Shown: piece by piece, positions 1 through 12,472 of the stretch
How the letters are laid out: each line of letters starts with the position of its first letter
How positions within the stretch are numbered: the stretch's first letter is position 1
Origin: Henricia sp. BOLD:AAB3569
Lineage: Eukaryota > Echinodermata > Asteroidea > Spinulosida > Echinasteridae
Direction of reading: 5' to 3'
Length of the DNA: 64,000 nt
Assembly: GCA_037783545.1 (NCBI GenBank)
Contig: JBBELK010000032.1
Location: forward strand, 1,054,001-1,118,000
Notes under the pieces: generated by a model
What the model was told of the DNA's origin: nothing
Databases searched by the model: none
What the model saw: only the letters and a program-made list of their open reading frames with translations
Made by a program: the position numbers and the translations under genes

Positions 1-490
1 TATGTGGACGGGAACCAGTCTAATGCGATTGTGGACCGAAATAGACTAGTTTCCTGTCCATTTCATAAATCAAAAGAGGGCGCTACGGAAAACAATCTCG
101 GACTAGGAACCAAGCATCGATGTATATATACACTGGATGAAGAATGCAATAGCAGTTGGCTATACGAGAATTGAAGCCGTGCGCCGGCCGCCATTGTACC
201 CCACAAACAATGTTTGGCCTAGACTGCTCCCCGGTCCATGCCATTGCTTGCATTCCACTTAACACATGTAGACCATGATGTTGACTAGTGAAGACAGTAT
301 GACCAGTCAAGGCAAGGCATTGTATTTTGTCATGTTTGTGGGGTGGCTTCAATTTTAGACGTCGTTGCTTCATCCAGTGATTATATTCGATGTTGTGGAT
401 CGAAATAGACTAGTTTCCTGTCCATATATTTCACAAATTAAAAGAGGGCGCTGCGGAAAACAAACCACGATCTCGGACTTGGAACCAAGT
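1..490. repeat. Two direct copies of an 85-100 nt repeat
   Basis: GAAATAGACTAGTTTCCTGT and AAAGAGGGCGCTACGGAAAAC occur at about 40-110 and again at 400-480. Nothing else is recognised in this stretch. Confidence 0.7.
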
Positions 491-1189
491 CTATATGGTT
501 TGTGCTGCTGACATCACAAAGTTACTATATAGTCTGGTGCCAGTTTCACTCGTCTTGTAGTGTTTGGGGTTCACGACTTAATAATAATACGTCCCCCATA
601 GCAGTGTAAATTAAAGTCAGATTTAATGAACCCACTAACATTTGCAGAAAGTGTAATTTTTAAGAACAAAATAATATTATTGAGTCTGAAACCATGCGGC
701 ATTGTTAATCACATTGTTCAATATCATTGCAACATGAAAAATGATTCTGAACTTCACACCTGCCGCGTACAGCCGGTATGTAGCAACAAACATTTAGTCT
801 GGTTATCTGGTTACTAAGTGTGCACGTGAAAGAAAGTACGTCAAGACATCAGACGCTATTCATGTAAAACATGCAAAACGGCTAATTATTAACAAAGTAC
901 GCATCGTCTAGGTGCTATAGCAACAAGGACCCGTATGCGTAGTCAATAGCAACCCCGTGGCGGCCATTCGTTGTGTGTTGCCGCCGGATGGGTTTATAAG
1001 TATAGCCTAGCTGATACAAATCGATGGTGGATGAATTAAAATTAACATCCAATTAAGTTGCAGTCGCACAAATTGTGTTCGTGTATGTATAGCTGATTAT
1101 CGACTGGTTTCATTTCCCATTTTAACATGTCGGCTTTTCAGAACGTATTGTTGTATGCATGTGTAATTTTTCATAACAGGAGCGTGTGT

Positions 1190-1460
1190 CCATCACATTT
1201 TTTAGCACCACTATTTTCCAATGAGTGTCGACTCTTTGATATATCATGTGTTTTATTTTTCTCATTACCATTCTGAAATTTCATGTTCTCAATCCGTATG
1301 TTTTCAAGGATATCGACAAAAAAACCACTGATGTTTTGTAAACTATTTAACATAATGCAGTGCAGTGACCTTTTTGCTTCCACATCCAAATTGGAGATTG
1401 CAGATTTCTGGTTTTCCCTTCCACGGATAGTACATTTTGGGGAGGTATTTTATGATTTTT
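1190..1460. repeat. Dispersed repeat, also at 35800-36060 and 40790-41080
   Basis: TCTCATTACCATTCTGAAAT and AACCACTGATGTTTTGTAAA are shared; the 35.9 kb copy is reversed. No coding signal. The flanks at 490-1190 and 1460-2300 show nothing I can name. Confidence 0.65.
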
Positions 1461-2304
1461 AGGCCAGAACGAAATTCGTTACTCTACAAACAGGAGATAT
1501 ACATTGTGAAAAACGGAAAGCGCACATCAGCTTCATTTTAATAATTCATTTAACACACACACATAAAAAGTATCTATATTATACGCAATTTACAACAAAC
1601 GGCGTTTACCATTATATAATAAATTAATTTTGCAGTCATATTTACAATTAATTCCACCGCATGAAGAAGGCTGAACAAACAAACAGTGTCTAAAGTACAT
1701 AAACTGAAAAATAAAAACAATCAAAATCTAACCATGTAATTGGGATGGTTTCCCAATTTCTTGAACAGTGAATAAACGTTCGATATTTAAACACTTCCAA
1801 ACACGTTTACGCCAAGCGACAAAACAAACACAGAAATATTATCCACTTTTTAATTGAAAAACGCATGCAGTCCATCTCAGAGTGGAAATGTGCAGTCGTG
1901 ACACAAGACTGCCATGCAGTCAATGCATAATGAAGCTGTTATGTGAATATTTCTATGTCAACTTAATTACAAAAACATTTGCAATTCAGTTTTAATTAAA
2001 CTGAAAATGTGCGTTTCTTTTCTTTAATTAGTTCTATAACTAAATATTGTCAATTTGTTTTGTATATTGGCTCATGATTGGCTTGTGCATTAACTATGGC
2101 GAAATGTCAATGTTTCAAAATTTTGTGCACCGTATCTTTCCGAGAATTCATTGACCCATATTTCAGTCAAATTGTAGCAATTTAGCGAGAAAGGTACTTT
2201 TTTTCAAATTTATATATATTTCGAGGTGGAATCTTTCCTGCGGCACAGGAAAAAATCTCTTTAACAACAGCGCACATTCACCGGGTCTCGTATTCAGTTT
2301 TTCA

Positions 2305-2477
2305 ATAGAGTACTAAGTGCAAACGTCATTCTTTGTTTGTTGTTAAGATTACTGGGTCCACACTAAAACCGGTGAACTTTTTCCATGCGCTTTAGCAATA
2401 GACGTTTCGAAATACCAGCGAATGTTTAGACCCAGTAAACCCTCGGGTACCTGACGTCACACTTTAGCACAGTCTAT
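2305..2477. mobile_element. Diverged MITE of the ATAGAC group
   Basis: Left ATAGAGTACTAAGTGCAAAC, right ACTTTAGCACAGTCTAT; internal GTTTAGACCCAGTAAACC links it to the 8835 copy. Confidence 0.5.
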
Positions 2478-3414
2478 TACACAAAACATCATAATCGACG
2501 GACCCTTATGCAGACGCACATTAACCACATTTATGCATGTGCAAATTAGTCAATGTCATACTGTGTGCATTAGCTGTAAACTAAATACTAGCAACTTAAG
2601 CTATAATGTTCCACCTAATATCGATAAACGATGTTTCTTTTTAGAATTTTAAATAACGAATACTTACATACTGTCGTATAACGAACTACACTCAGTGTTT
2701 TCCCTGAGTTTGCGCGATACATGTATACTGCTGCACAACAAAATAAATACACGTAACTAACAAAACTTTCCCAAAATTTGTTTACAATCTCTTAATATAC
2801 ATGTTATTATTTTTCATGTGTTTTAGTTCACAGATAAGTCTTATATCTTTTACTATAGAAAAAACCACACAAACAAAATTTGGAAATTTTGCAAAAAAAT
2901 TAATTCTTATTATTTTTTTGTATGAAAAGAAAATACATGTATACATTTTCTTCCATCTATTTTAACACAAACGTTTCTTACACATTTTGTCACACTTTTT
3001 TAATAACTGAATTGCATATACACCTGTATATGCACGCTTATGTTGCGACATTGTTGAATCCAGTCGATGTAAAATATCGCATATTAAGGCGAAATGCTGC
3101 AACATGCATACAGACAGCACGACTAAAACAAAAAATACTTATTACACTTTGGAAAACTATTTTGAAATTTCTAGGAAACCTGCATTGCAAAATGGACCCG
3201 GGATTTAAAAAGTCACAAATATGGTAGGGCCCAATCTTATTAAAAATGTGTAAAAAAACAGATTTAAAAAAAATCGTTTAAAAATCAGTGAAACTGATGT
3301 TTGTTTGTTTGTAAATGTAGAAATTATCTCCCCACCCCAAAGTAACAACTAAAAATGTTAATATTTCTGCCAAAAATGATATGACTCGTGCGAAATCAAT
3401 TTAATAAAGTGAGA

Positions 3415-3591
3415 AGTACGAAAAGGCGCCATTTAAGCAAGCAAACTAGACGCGCCTCGTGTCTGTAATGCCTGTCGTGGATGCTGCTTAAAATTTTCGC
3501 CGCAACACAGATTACACCACGAGAGGCATGGCAAACACGCACGAGGCGCGCGTCTAGTTCGCTTGCTCAAATGGCGCCTTTTCGTACTTGA
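3415..3591. mobile_element. Palindromic MITE, GGCGCCATTTAAGCAAGC arms
   Basis: Left GTACGAAAAGGCGCCATTTA, right complement (AAATGGCGCCTTTTCGTAC). Arms about 60-65 nt with a small centre. Confidence 0.75.
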
Positions 3592-3685
3592 GATTGGGAC
3601 AAAGTACATGTAATACGTAACTTATTCATTAATCAGTGATTCTCTAATTGTCTCAGCAGCACGCCCATGTAAAATTCTTTAAAAA

Positions 3686-4018
3686 ATTAACCCGGGTCAC
3701 CACGAGGCAGAGAATCTGACACCTAGTTTGCACGCACATGCTGTACCAAAGTTCAAGTCTCTCGGTCGGAATGTACAAGAGAAACAAACCTGTGTTGTGA
3801 CACTATTGTTATTAACAATGGCTTGTGCCCAATTTTCATTGTTAGTTGCTCATATATGAGGGAAAGCTTTTTTGTATGATTTTCCCTACGGCAGAAATTA
3901 AACCAAGCATGAACTCGGCCTATCTAATAATTTTGCATCCATCGCACGTCCACAAGGGATTATAATTTTTCTTACTATTTTTATGTACCTGCCTCGTGAT
4001 GACCCGGGTTAATTTTTA
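3686..4018. mobile_element. MITE with AATTAACCCGGGTCA ends
   Basis: Left AAATTAACCCGGGTCACCAC, right complement (GATGACCCGGGTTAATTT). Body contains AACAATGGCTTGTGCCCAAT, seen again in part near 4590. Confidence 0.6.
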
Positions 4019-4029
4019 TGTATAAAAAA

Positions 4030-5848
4030 TAGATGCGATAATGTATGTAAATTGCCTCCATCTATTTGGTCATTACGAGGGCACCAAATAAACACTTTAA
4101 ACATGCCCATATACAGCTCGCAGAACAATGAGATGCATACTAGTTTTCAATCCACTGCTGATGAGGCATTTTGTGCTTCTGATTCCAAAAACAATTGCAA
4201 TGACCCAAAATTTCATTTCAGAGTTTGGAAAAAGAAACCTTAGGCCTACTCAAAGTGCTGAGAGCAATGCTAACAAACATCACATAAGTTTACTTCTGTC
4301 CAACATAGAAATTAACAACCGATCTCAGGGTGGTTTTAAAGAACAAAAGGTGTGCGCTCACTAATTTTTGCCATTCACTAAAAACCATGAATATATTTTA
4401 AAGGTTTTTGAAGCATTGCTACGATCATAGAGCAAGAAAAGCCGTCTCGTGTGCTTTCATTTTGAAGAAAATACGATTGTATCAATCGCTAAATTTGGTA
4501 CATGTAATAAAGTTTCATGTATTGTACCTCATAATGCACAAATTGCATTGATTTCACGTATATGACAGTATACACTATGAACATCTAACAATGGAAATTG
4601 GGCACACACCATCGTTACTATAACAATGGGGTTACAATGAACATGTACATGTTCTTGCTCATAGTGATAGCTCATACATCATTCTGGTACATGTATTTAA
4701 AGTTGCACTGCCCGTGTTTGGGCCGATTTGGGCGTACAATTTTTTTTAAAAAGTTAAATAGGTATTTTTCTAGAACAGAAAAAGTTATCAGCTTTCATTT
4801 GGTACCAAGAACGTAAAAATCCGTCAAGGATTAATGCCAGTCGATTAAAAACAAGAAATGATTAAAAGGCTGGCAGGTCATTTAATCGACAGGGTTATGA
4901 CGTAAATGTACATGTGCGCGTACATGTGTACATTGTACACATACTATGTACATATGAGCGTACGCGCACATGTACAACATGTGAAGCACGTTTCAAGAAA
5001 AGGGCTTGTATCTCCAATTCCCGACGTCGGAAATTTAAGTTTTTGATATTTTTCGTTACAGAGACACGTAAGCTTTCTAAATTCGTTCGCTTGTGTAAAT
5101 TAATTTTTTAAATCCTTTCACCGAAACACGGGCAATGCAACTTTAATATAACAAAGGGGGTATTCATTCCAAACATCTGCTTTAGCTTTTTGAGGTTTAT
5201 AAATCCTAAATCGATTTTTACGCGTTTTGGCAAACACAGTTCAATTCAAGATATAGAGCGATGCTACCTTGATCTGTATTCAACGCACGCAGCCTTAACA
5301 ACAATTGCCAATAGAGGCTGACGCCGTTGCTATAGAGGTTGAATGGCGGGGCAAACAAATTCTAAAGGCAGAGACTCACTGGTCTGGTTAATAGCATGGG
5401 ACACCATGTATTCAGTGCTACTAAAATGTTTAGGCTACCTCGTAATTTACGCTATGCGTTTTATGCAATTTGAGAATATTGATGTAGTATGAGTTACGCT
5501 ATCTTTGACTCGGGGCAATTAAAAATCTCGATATAAACCGATGTGTTCGTTTTTGAGTGCGGCATTAATTTCTGTCGAGAAAAATCACAAACGGGAAAGA
5601 TAGAAGGCGTGTACATTGCATGTTGTGGGGTTCGATTCCGCGATTTGTCCATTGCATATGTGCCCTTTGGAGGTACATGTATGGGTAGACATATAAGGCA
5701 TGTACTCCAAATAGTCGACTAGCGACTACCAATCGTAACAAGACTGCGTTCGGGCCAAAATGGTCGAACTATTGAGAAATTCCAATCGGCACGCACAGCC
5801 GATTCCGAATTCTGTTAGGCAGTACGAACTACGAAGTAGAATTTGAAA
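4030..5848. other. Non-coding stretch, nothing recognised
   Basis: AT-rich with a cluster of TACATGT palindromes at 4905-4990. Reading frames are short and have no family resemblance. Confidence 0.5.
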
Positions 5849-5993
5849 TTAGGGCGGTCGGGTTGGCGTAGTGGTTCTTTCCTCGCCTTTTACCTCTGGC
5901 GTCTCGGGTTCGAATCCGGGGCGTGTATGTGGATTGGGTTTGCAGTCCCTACTTGACCGTGTGGGTTCCCCCCCCCCCCCCCCCCCCCCCCCC
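5849..5993 (+). mobile_element. tRNA-derived SINE with 26-base C run
   Basis: Box A-like TGGCGTAGTGG near 5863 and box B GGTTCGAATCC at 5907 mark a tRNA-type polymerase III head. A run of 26 C (5968-5993) follows, so apparent proline/glycine-rich reading frames here are artefacts. Confidence 0.7.
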
Positions 5994-6689
5994 GGGGATT
6001 TCTCTGGGGGTTTTCCCTTCCACTTCTCAAACTTCATCTCCTTCTTCGTCATCTCAAGTTGATAATAAAGTATAGTTAAAGCTAAAACCGTATAGTTGAT
6101 GGCATTAGTTGCCGAAGCTTAGATGTCATAAAATTAACAACAACAGTGTTCACCAGTGTACAACTGTGTGACCGAACAGAACCCAAAATATCAGACTTAG
6201 ACAAGGGACTATTTGCTGCATGTAACGCTGGCAGCCTCGTTCAGATACTGAGCCATATTGTATTATTGTATTACGTCACAAGTCTTTTTATTTGCAAACT
6301 TTATCACAAAAAGCACCGAGACCTCGATATTTCAATGACAATAGTCGTTGCTTGAACTTTCCACACGTTTGCAAATAGTGTACAGAATGAACTTGAACAG
6401 TTCAAAAGCAACGAAGAGTTAGGTTTGTCAAAGTCCAATACTGTTGCAATCATGGTTGAGCCAAAATCACATGACCACAATATTACACAGCTATCGCAAA
6501 AGATGTAACCTGTGGGGTAAAGGTAAACGGGAATGACGTTTGCCGTCGTTATCAGAAAAGCGTGGAACCATATTTCACGTTTACCGTACTGTTCTGTTAA
6601 AGCGCTCGCACGCGTCTTATGCGATATGCGGGCACCTGAATGCTGTGTCAGAACACAGATTTTAACATGTTCATGGGTTTGTACGTATG

Positions 6690-6880
6690 TGACCCGAGTT
6701 TTCGCGACGATAATTATAAATATAAATCTGTGGCGGATATCCACGCTCATTAAAATACAAAAATACAATGGAAGTTCCTGGTACTCCCCAGATACCGACT
6801 GGAATTTCTAGTGTGTTTTGGTATTTTAATGAGCGTGATCCGCCACAGATTTCTACTTATGTTCGCGAAAACTCGACCTA
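6690..6880. repeat. Inverted repeat with 55-60 nt arms
   Basis: CGAGTTTTCGCGACGATAAT and ATCTGTGGCGGATATCCACG at left pair with GAGCGTGATCCGCCACAGAT and GTTCGCGAAAACTCG at right. Overlapping frames in both directions are shadows of the symmetry. Confidence 0.75.
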
Positions 6881-7339
6881 TAGCCTGCGCGTTACCTTTT
6901 TTCCAGAGCGGGTTACATATGGCAAAACACATACACACGGACGTAAATTTGGAAAATTTAAGGCAGTTGGCATGGCAAAAAACTGAAACCTGTGCTTTTT
7001 TTAGTTTTGCAAAATTGTGTGATTTAAATATTGTGCATTGACAAAATAACAGCAAACGAACAACACATCGTTGACTGGATTTTAAAAAAAAGATATACAC
7101 AAAGTATGTATTATACATGTATGACAAAAAAGCACGTGAGAATGTCAAACAGGCCATGCACGTTGAAAGTAGGCCTATTGTGTCATCTTTGGTTCTTTCA
7201 GCAATAAAACGGTGCTCAGCACAACATTTCTTTGTATTGCAAAATGGGTTACCAGCCAAAACCGTGTGTGATGTGTATTACGATTTACTGGTATTCTGTT
7301 ACTGTTGCACGTTGATATTTTTTTGACTGGCAACCCATT

Positions 7340-7831
7340 AAAGGCAGTATACATGATTGGTATCCCGAAACTCAGAAATGTTCACAGATTTACGCCTTAC
7401 TTACACAATATAAACATGATGACCGTAGAAAACTTCCCCTGAAATGGTTTTGTCTGAAGTGCTATATAGTCTTTGAGAAATGAGTAAAACAATTAGTTTT
7501 CGTCTCATATGAGACGAAAATTCAATTCGCCCCAAAACCATTTCGCCCAAGTGCCCTTTCGCTTCGTCCAAACACTACATCGCCCAAATGCCACAAAAAC
7601 CACTTCGCCCTGAACCATTTCGCCCTGAACCACGGCCTGTGCACGAAGTGGTTTTGGGGCAAAATAACTGCTATGCAAACCCTTTTTTGACTGTTTTCTC
7701 AAAAGTTAGACTGTTTTCTCAAAAGTACGGAGCTGGTTTTTGCTCAGGTTGCTTTTAATCATGCATATCTTCAATCACACAGGGGGATAAAAACTATTTG
7801 TAACAGTTTACCAATCATGTACACTATCTTT
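7340..7831. mobile_element. 500-bp MITE with internal TTCGCCC satellite
   Basis: Ends AAAGGCAGTATACATGATTG and ACCAATCATGTACACTATCTTT are inverted. The interior has TCTCATATGAGA / TCTCATGAGACGAAAA and repeats of CCATTTCGCCCAAGTG about 16-17 nt apart. Other copies: 30209, 34940, 60075. Confidence 0.85.
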
Positions 7832-8207
7832 AAGCAAATACATTTTGTGCTCTGCAAGATTTTATGCTGAACAGCTTCATGAAATTGGCCCCTGGTCGTT
7901 TTGAAACTAGAAATGCTACAAGTAAAATCAAAACTAGATGGGAAATAATTACATACAGCGACTCGAATATTAAAGTACAGGATTACAATAAGAAAAGTGA
8001 GCGTGGTCCCATCTTTTCCTTTGCATTCCTGTATTTTAAAATAAGCCTTCTTTTGATGAATTCTCGGACCAACAACGCTACAATTCTGTAGACTATTTCA
8101 AAAGAATTCCAAAATGTAAATCATTCAGCTCACTAAGTTCTCAGTTGGTCACCGCAACGAGGATTTGCCGAAATAAAAACGGACTTCGCAAAATATAACC
8201 AATTAAA

Positions 8208-8560
8208 AAAGCTTGCATGCACGCACACGTTTTAAAAACCATATTTACTTATTTTTCTTAACCGACAAAAATACCATCTCAGGCATAATTTATCATAGTA
8301 TTTCGCAGGTGCCCTGGGTAACTCGCCAATTTCGCAAATGATACGTCGGCATTTAAAGGCGAATGTATACATTAACTCAAGCTTGCATGCACGCACACGT
8401 TTTAAGAACCATGTTTACTTTTGTCCTCGAGAAAAACACCATCTCAGGCATAATAATTTAATAGAGTTTTTCATTGTACCATTTTGCAGGTGCCCTGGGC
8501 AACTCGCCAATTTCGCAAATGATACGTTGGCATTTAAAGACACAATGTAACATTAACTCA
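8208..8560. repeat. Direct tandem duplication of about 175 nt
   Basis: AAGCTTGCATGCACGCACAC to GGCATTTAAAG.. and AACATTAACTCAA occur twice (about 8209-8380 and 8381-8560) with moderate divergence. Confidence 0.8.
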
Positions 8561-8834
8561 ATGTATTAATAGTAATGGTAAAAAATTAAATAAATTGTTT
8601 TTCTTTGAAAGCGTATGCGCTCATTTCAGTATTAGCATTTATTTACCAACAAATGTGCATCTAAACACTGCAGTTCCGGTATATCTCTGTACTTTCTGCA
8701 GGCTGTTTTTTTTCTTCAAAATGCAGTTGCTGCAAACATTAGTAATAAGCATCTGCAAAATGGTACAATAGACCTTTAAAGTTAAGAGACACTAATTATA
8801 TCTTACACTAATTTCACCTATTGTATGTAAAGCA

Positions 8835-9013
8835 ATAGACTACTAAAGTGTGGCGTCAATTGCCATGGTAATTGGGTCTAAACATTCGCTGGCAATCTCA
8901 AACGTCCGTTGCTAAAGCGCAAGGAAACAGTTCACTGGTTTTAGTGTATAGACCCAGCAACCTGGGCAACGGATCGCGGAACAGACAAAGGGCCTTTCAC
9001 TTTAGTGGTCTAT
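8835..9013. mobile_element. Diverged MITE with ATAGACTACTAAAGTG ends
   Basis: Left ATAGACTACTAAAGTGTGGC, right CACTTTAGTGGTCTAT; internal GGGTCTAAACATTCGCTGG and TATAGACCCAGC. A subfamily of the ATAGAC elements. Confidence 0.6.
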
Positions 9014-9564
9014 CGGGCACGGAAATTAAAAGAGGCCCAGTGTTGGCGTTTCACCGAGTCTAGTTATTTTTCAACCGGACGGATCATGAACCACAGCAGG
9101 CCTATAAAGAATAGAAACTTGTAAGTTGTAAACCAAATCGGAAATGAAGCTACTTTTAAACCACGGCTCCAATAAAAAAAGAGGTATTTTTGTCCGACTT
9201 GTTCACAACTAGAATTTCACCAAAGCTGAACGGAAACATTTTGACAAAATTTTGTTCCCTTGAATTTCGCAACACTTGCAAAGAAAATGCAGGTGCGAAA
9301 AAACGGGATTTTTTTCAGAATCATCAGCTAATATTTTAAAATCTTTAAATTCTAGCAGTAACCACATCTTACAAATTCAAAATAATATTAACATACAAAT
9401 TTATAATTTCAGTACTGAAACAGGGGTTCTACTTCGTCGTATGCGTAATACAATAAATATTGTGCTGGAAAATGCATTGTATTGTGCTTGGGGAAACATT
9501 ACCGCTGGGTATAACTGCAGTGGAGGGGTACTACGTGTTGACTTGCCGTACCAGCTTGCCGTCA

Positions 9565-10452
9565 TCAAGATGAAGCTTCGTCAGAATGTTCCGTGCATAT
9601 TTCGTTTGCATCCTCAGGTCGTAGTCTCACTTTGTACATGGCTTGATAGTAAGGAATCGTGACTTCCAATGCCTCCCGTACTTCACATGATAGCTCATTC
9701 AAATCGACTTTCTTGGGTGTCGGTTTCCGGAATCCCGAGCTGGCGAGAGCGCTGTCGTACCACCCCATAAAAAAGTTACTAACTTTTAAGACCCGGGGGC
9801 AATGCCATCTCAAGTTCGATACCTTAGCGGGTTTCCAGTGCATCATCTTCTCGTCATACAGGATGCCTGTTGCCGTGCAGTACTGCTTCAACATTCCTTC
9901 GGGATCATTCACCAGATCATCTGCATCAATAACAATCGGTGTCTTTCTCGTCTTGTGTTCTACATACTCGAAGAGGTCGTACAGTTCTTTGATGGTGTAT
10001 CCTTCGGCTGGTATGCAGCCCAGAATACTCGTGCCGACGACCATCTTGCTGAATCGCGAAGCCTCTAGTCGAGGCTTCAGAGACGCGAAAACCTTCACAG
10101 GGTCTCGGATAAGAAAGGTGTGCTGAAATTCTTCGGGGATGTCATGAAAGTGCCCCTTGACCGCAAAGGCGAAATCCTTGGCGAAGACGACACTGGGGGC
10201 ATGTTTGTTTCGAGCCGCTTTGCGTAGCTTCCTTGTGATCTTTGCATGGGAAAGCGTTGGAGCGAGCGGTGGTATTTTCTTGAGACAGACTCGTTGTTCC
10301 CCGAATAGGAAGGCTGCCGTGTACATTTCATTGTACACATCGGAATCGTCCAGGGCAATGATGGCCCTCTCGAAGACGGTTGAGAGTGAGCGAGGAGCCG
10401 ACCACAACATAACCCTCGGCACAGGTTTGCAACTGCTTGAATCCCACGCCAT
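9565..10452 (-). CDS. P-loop sulfotransferase-like protein, intronless
   Basis: This is a single open frame of 295 codons plus a TGA stop. The first ATG at 10452 is chosen because the frame continues upstream only to a TTG at 10533; this ATG has G at -3 and G at +4, a good start context. Residues 17-25 (WSAPRSLST) resemble the 5'-phosphosulfate loop of sulfotransferase-fold proteins. Residues 113-125 (FLIRDPVKVFASL) resemble the 3'-phosphate-binding strand and helix. No signal peptide or membrane segment is seen, so it is probably cytosolic. Databases often call this family 'branched-chain-amino-acid aminotransferase-like' because of fusions in other organisms; no aminotransferase domain is present here. 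The substrate is unknown and true sulfotransferase activity is an inference. The intact frame argues against a dead retrocopy. A minus-strand ATTGCAG about 35 nt upstream of the ATG could be the acceptor of a 5' noncoding exon. Confidence 0.85.
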   Translation of the reverse strand: MAWDSSSCKPVPRVMLWSAPRSLSTVFERAIIALDDSDVYNEMYTAAFLFGEQRVCLKKIPPLAPTLSHAKITRKLRKAARNKHAPSVVFAKDFAFAVKGHFHDIPEEFQHTFLIRDPVKVFASLKPRLEASRFSKMVVGTSILGCIPAEGYTIKELYDLFEYVEHKTRKTPIVIDADDLVNDPEGMLKQYCTATGILYDEKMMHWKPAKVSNLRWHCPRVLKVSNFFMGWYDSALASSGFRKPTPKKVDLNELSCEVREALEVTIPYYQAMYKVRLRPEDANEICTEHSDEASS

Positions 10453-10533
10453 CTCGTTGACAGTTTCCGCTGCGTCAGCTGCAATGTCTCTGTGCCGAAT
10501 GAGGAGCAACCACACACGTACGAACAAACACAA

Positions 10534-10911
10534 CTAGCCTACGGTACAAATTCCACCCAGGCCAACAACACCACACCCTGGTGATTATTTAGCACGTAAT
10601 CTCCAAAGAATAACAAATCAAACGATCAAAAGCTCTCCACGGCCCTATTGAGCTATATGAATGAGTAGGCCTTCAGTACGTACACAAGCATTGTTCAATT
10701 TTATGGTTGACTGGGCAAACAGCTACCCGCCATTAGCTTTTTTTTTTAGAAAAGGCTCCAGTGATTAATAATGCATGCCTACAGTATGTACACGTTTTAT
10801 GCTGTTGCTAAGCCGTCGTCTGTTCGAACAAGTTGCGCGTAATTGTGTACTACGCGAAGGGGCGCGTCAACGCGACGCGCGCCAAATTCACGCGCGAAAA
10901 CATTGAGCTAC

Positions 10912-10960
<49 letters not shown>

Positions 10961-12060
10961 AATATCAATAGAGCACTCTCCGAAGTTGAATCGGTTTACA
11001 AACACGTATATATGTATAATATATATATAATATATGTATGTAAATCAATGCGCGAAAAGGCTTATACAACGCGCACCCATTACGCGCGCACAACGCGCAT
11101 TGAGAAATGTTTTTATTAGGTGCGTTCAGACGATGGTTGTTAACTTAAAGTTAAGTCGTTGTTAAAGTTAACTTAAAGATAAGCTCGTAAGTAGTGACCG
11201 TGTGGACGCACTTACTTATGAGTTAACAACGACGATTTACCAACGAGAAATCTTATGAGTAGCGCGCTACTTACGAGCGCGCACCGTACCTTTGGTATAT
11301 GGGCCGTGTGCATGCCTGCGCGTCGTTGTTAAAATCACCGTGTGGACACGCGTCGTTATTAGTGGGACTATCGTTGTTAACTTTACTTTCGAAGGTAGTG
11401 CCTGTCTGAAATGTCCTTACTGTTCATTCAGTAAACATTAGACCACCCCACCCCCACCACCCCCCTTCCCCCCGGTAAAAATGGATGCTACCACTACACG
11501 AAGTGCATGCAGTGAGGCGCGTGTGAATTACCGTGATTGGCTCTTTCCCTAACTACCATTCAATTTTGAATCATACATGAATATTCTTGGGTTTCACTTT
11601 CTTGACAACAGGTTGATATCCGCCATTACTGTGTCCATACTATGGCATTACGCCAAAGCGAAAATGATTAAACACTGATAATTTAATGTTGACGCATATT
11701 TTCGCAAATGTTGCGCAAGAAAAAAAGGCGGGGGTACGAGCCAATATTTTCCCTTGTGAATCAAACGATAACAGTGTTTTTAAACGCCCCTTCTGGCAAC
11801 AACCTTTGACCTGTGTTCCCAGAATTTAACACGAAAACTCATGGTGTTCGTTTTGCCGAACATACATACTATTTATTAATTTTTCGTCTTTCAGTAAGCA
11901 ACCCACAATGCTTTTGTGTCACGTGTTTTCGTCACAGAAATGGTATGTGAAGATGTCACATCAGCCCGTCCCAGCGCCCAGTATGGGCGGCGGGAACGAG
12001 CGAACTATCTGTGTAAGCTGCTCGAACGAAACTCATAATGTGGAGTCGTCACTGGGGGCG
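10534..12060. other. Intergenic, low-complexity and simple repeats
   Basis: Contains the AT microsatellite, an AACTTAAAGTTAAG / GTTGTTAACTTT inverted-motif region at 11118-11400, and 11880-12060, which resembles 51500-51725 (ACATCAGCCCGTCC motif). No gene seen. Confidence 0.5.
10911..10960. repeat. (AT)n microsatellite
   Basis: About 50 nt of alternating TA, with a second shorter AT-rich stretch at 11005-11040. Confidence 0.95.
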
Positions 12061-12075
12061 CTATACTCGGGTTTA

Positions 12076-12215
12076 TAGTGAACTCGACCGTTTACCAACT
12101 CGACCGACGTTTACCAACCCGACCGTTGAGCCAACTCGACCGTCGTACCAACTCGTCCATTCACCAACTCGACTTAAACGTCGAGTCAACTCGTCCGTTT
12201 GCCAACTGTAGCCTA
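12076..12215. repeat. Minisatellite CCAACTCGACCGTTTA
   Basis: Seven to nine imperfect units containing CCAACTCGACCG. The reverse complement of this unit forms the array at 16440-16645. Confidence 0.8.
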
Positions 12216-12260
12216 GTTTCCCGGGATATACATGTAATCGTAACGCGCGTACGAAGACTG

Positions 12261-12337
12261 CAACGCAAACACTGACGGAAGCAGTCGGCAAAGTTAAACT
12301 AGGTTCAACTTTGCCGACTGCGTTACTGTTTGCGTTG
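12261..12337. repeat. Short inverted repeat
   Basis: CAACGCAAACACTGACGG / AGTCGGCAAAGTT pairs with AACTTTGCCGACT / GTTTGCGTTG around a centre near 12300. Confidence 0.75.
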
Positions 12338-12472
12338 CTAGTTTGCGGCACTCTCTGCGTTTGTTACGTCTATATGGAAACCGGGCTTTACGGTACTCTC
12401 TGCGTTTGGTACGTCTATATCAGTCCGGGAAAACTCCAAATTCGGCAAATATGGAAACCGGGCTGTACATTT

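Noticed and set aside
5849-6062. Pro- or Gly-rich small protein
   Set aside because: It is a SINE head followed by a 26-base C run.
6304-7259. Frames of 154 and 169 codons on the minus strand
   Set aside because: They run through an inverted repeat and are matched by overlapping frames on the other strand; no recognisable domain.
10453-10533. 27-residue N-terminal extension of the sulfotransferase-like protein
   Set aside because: It would need a TTG start; the first ATG is at 10452 with good context.
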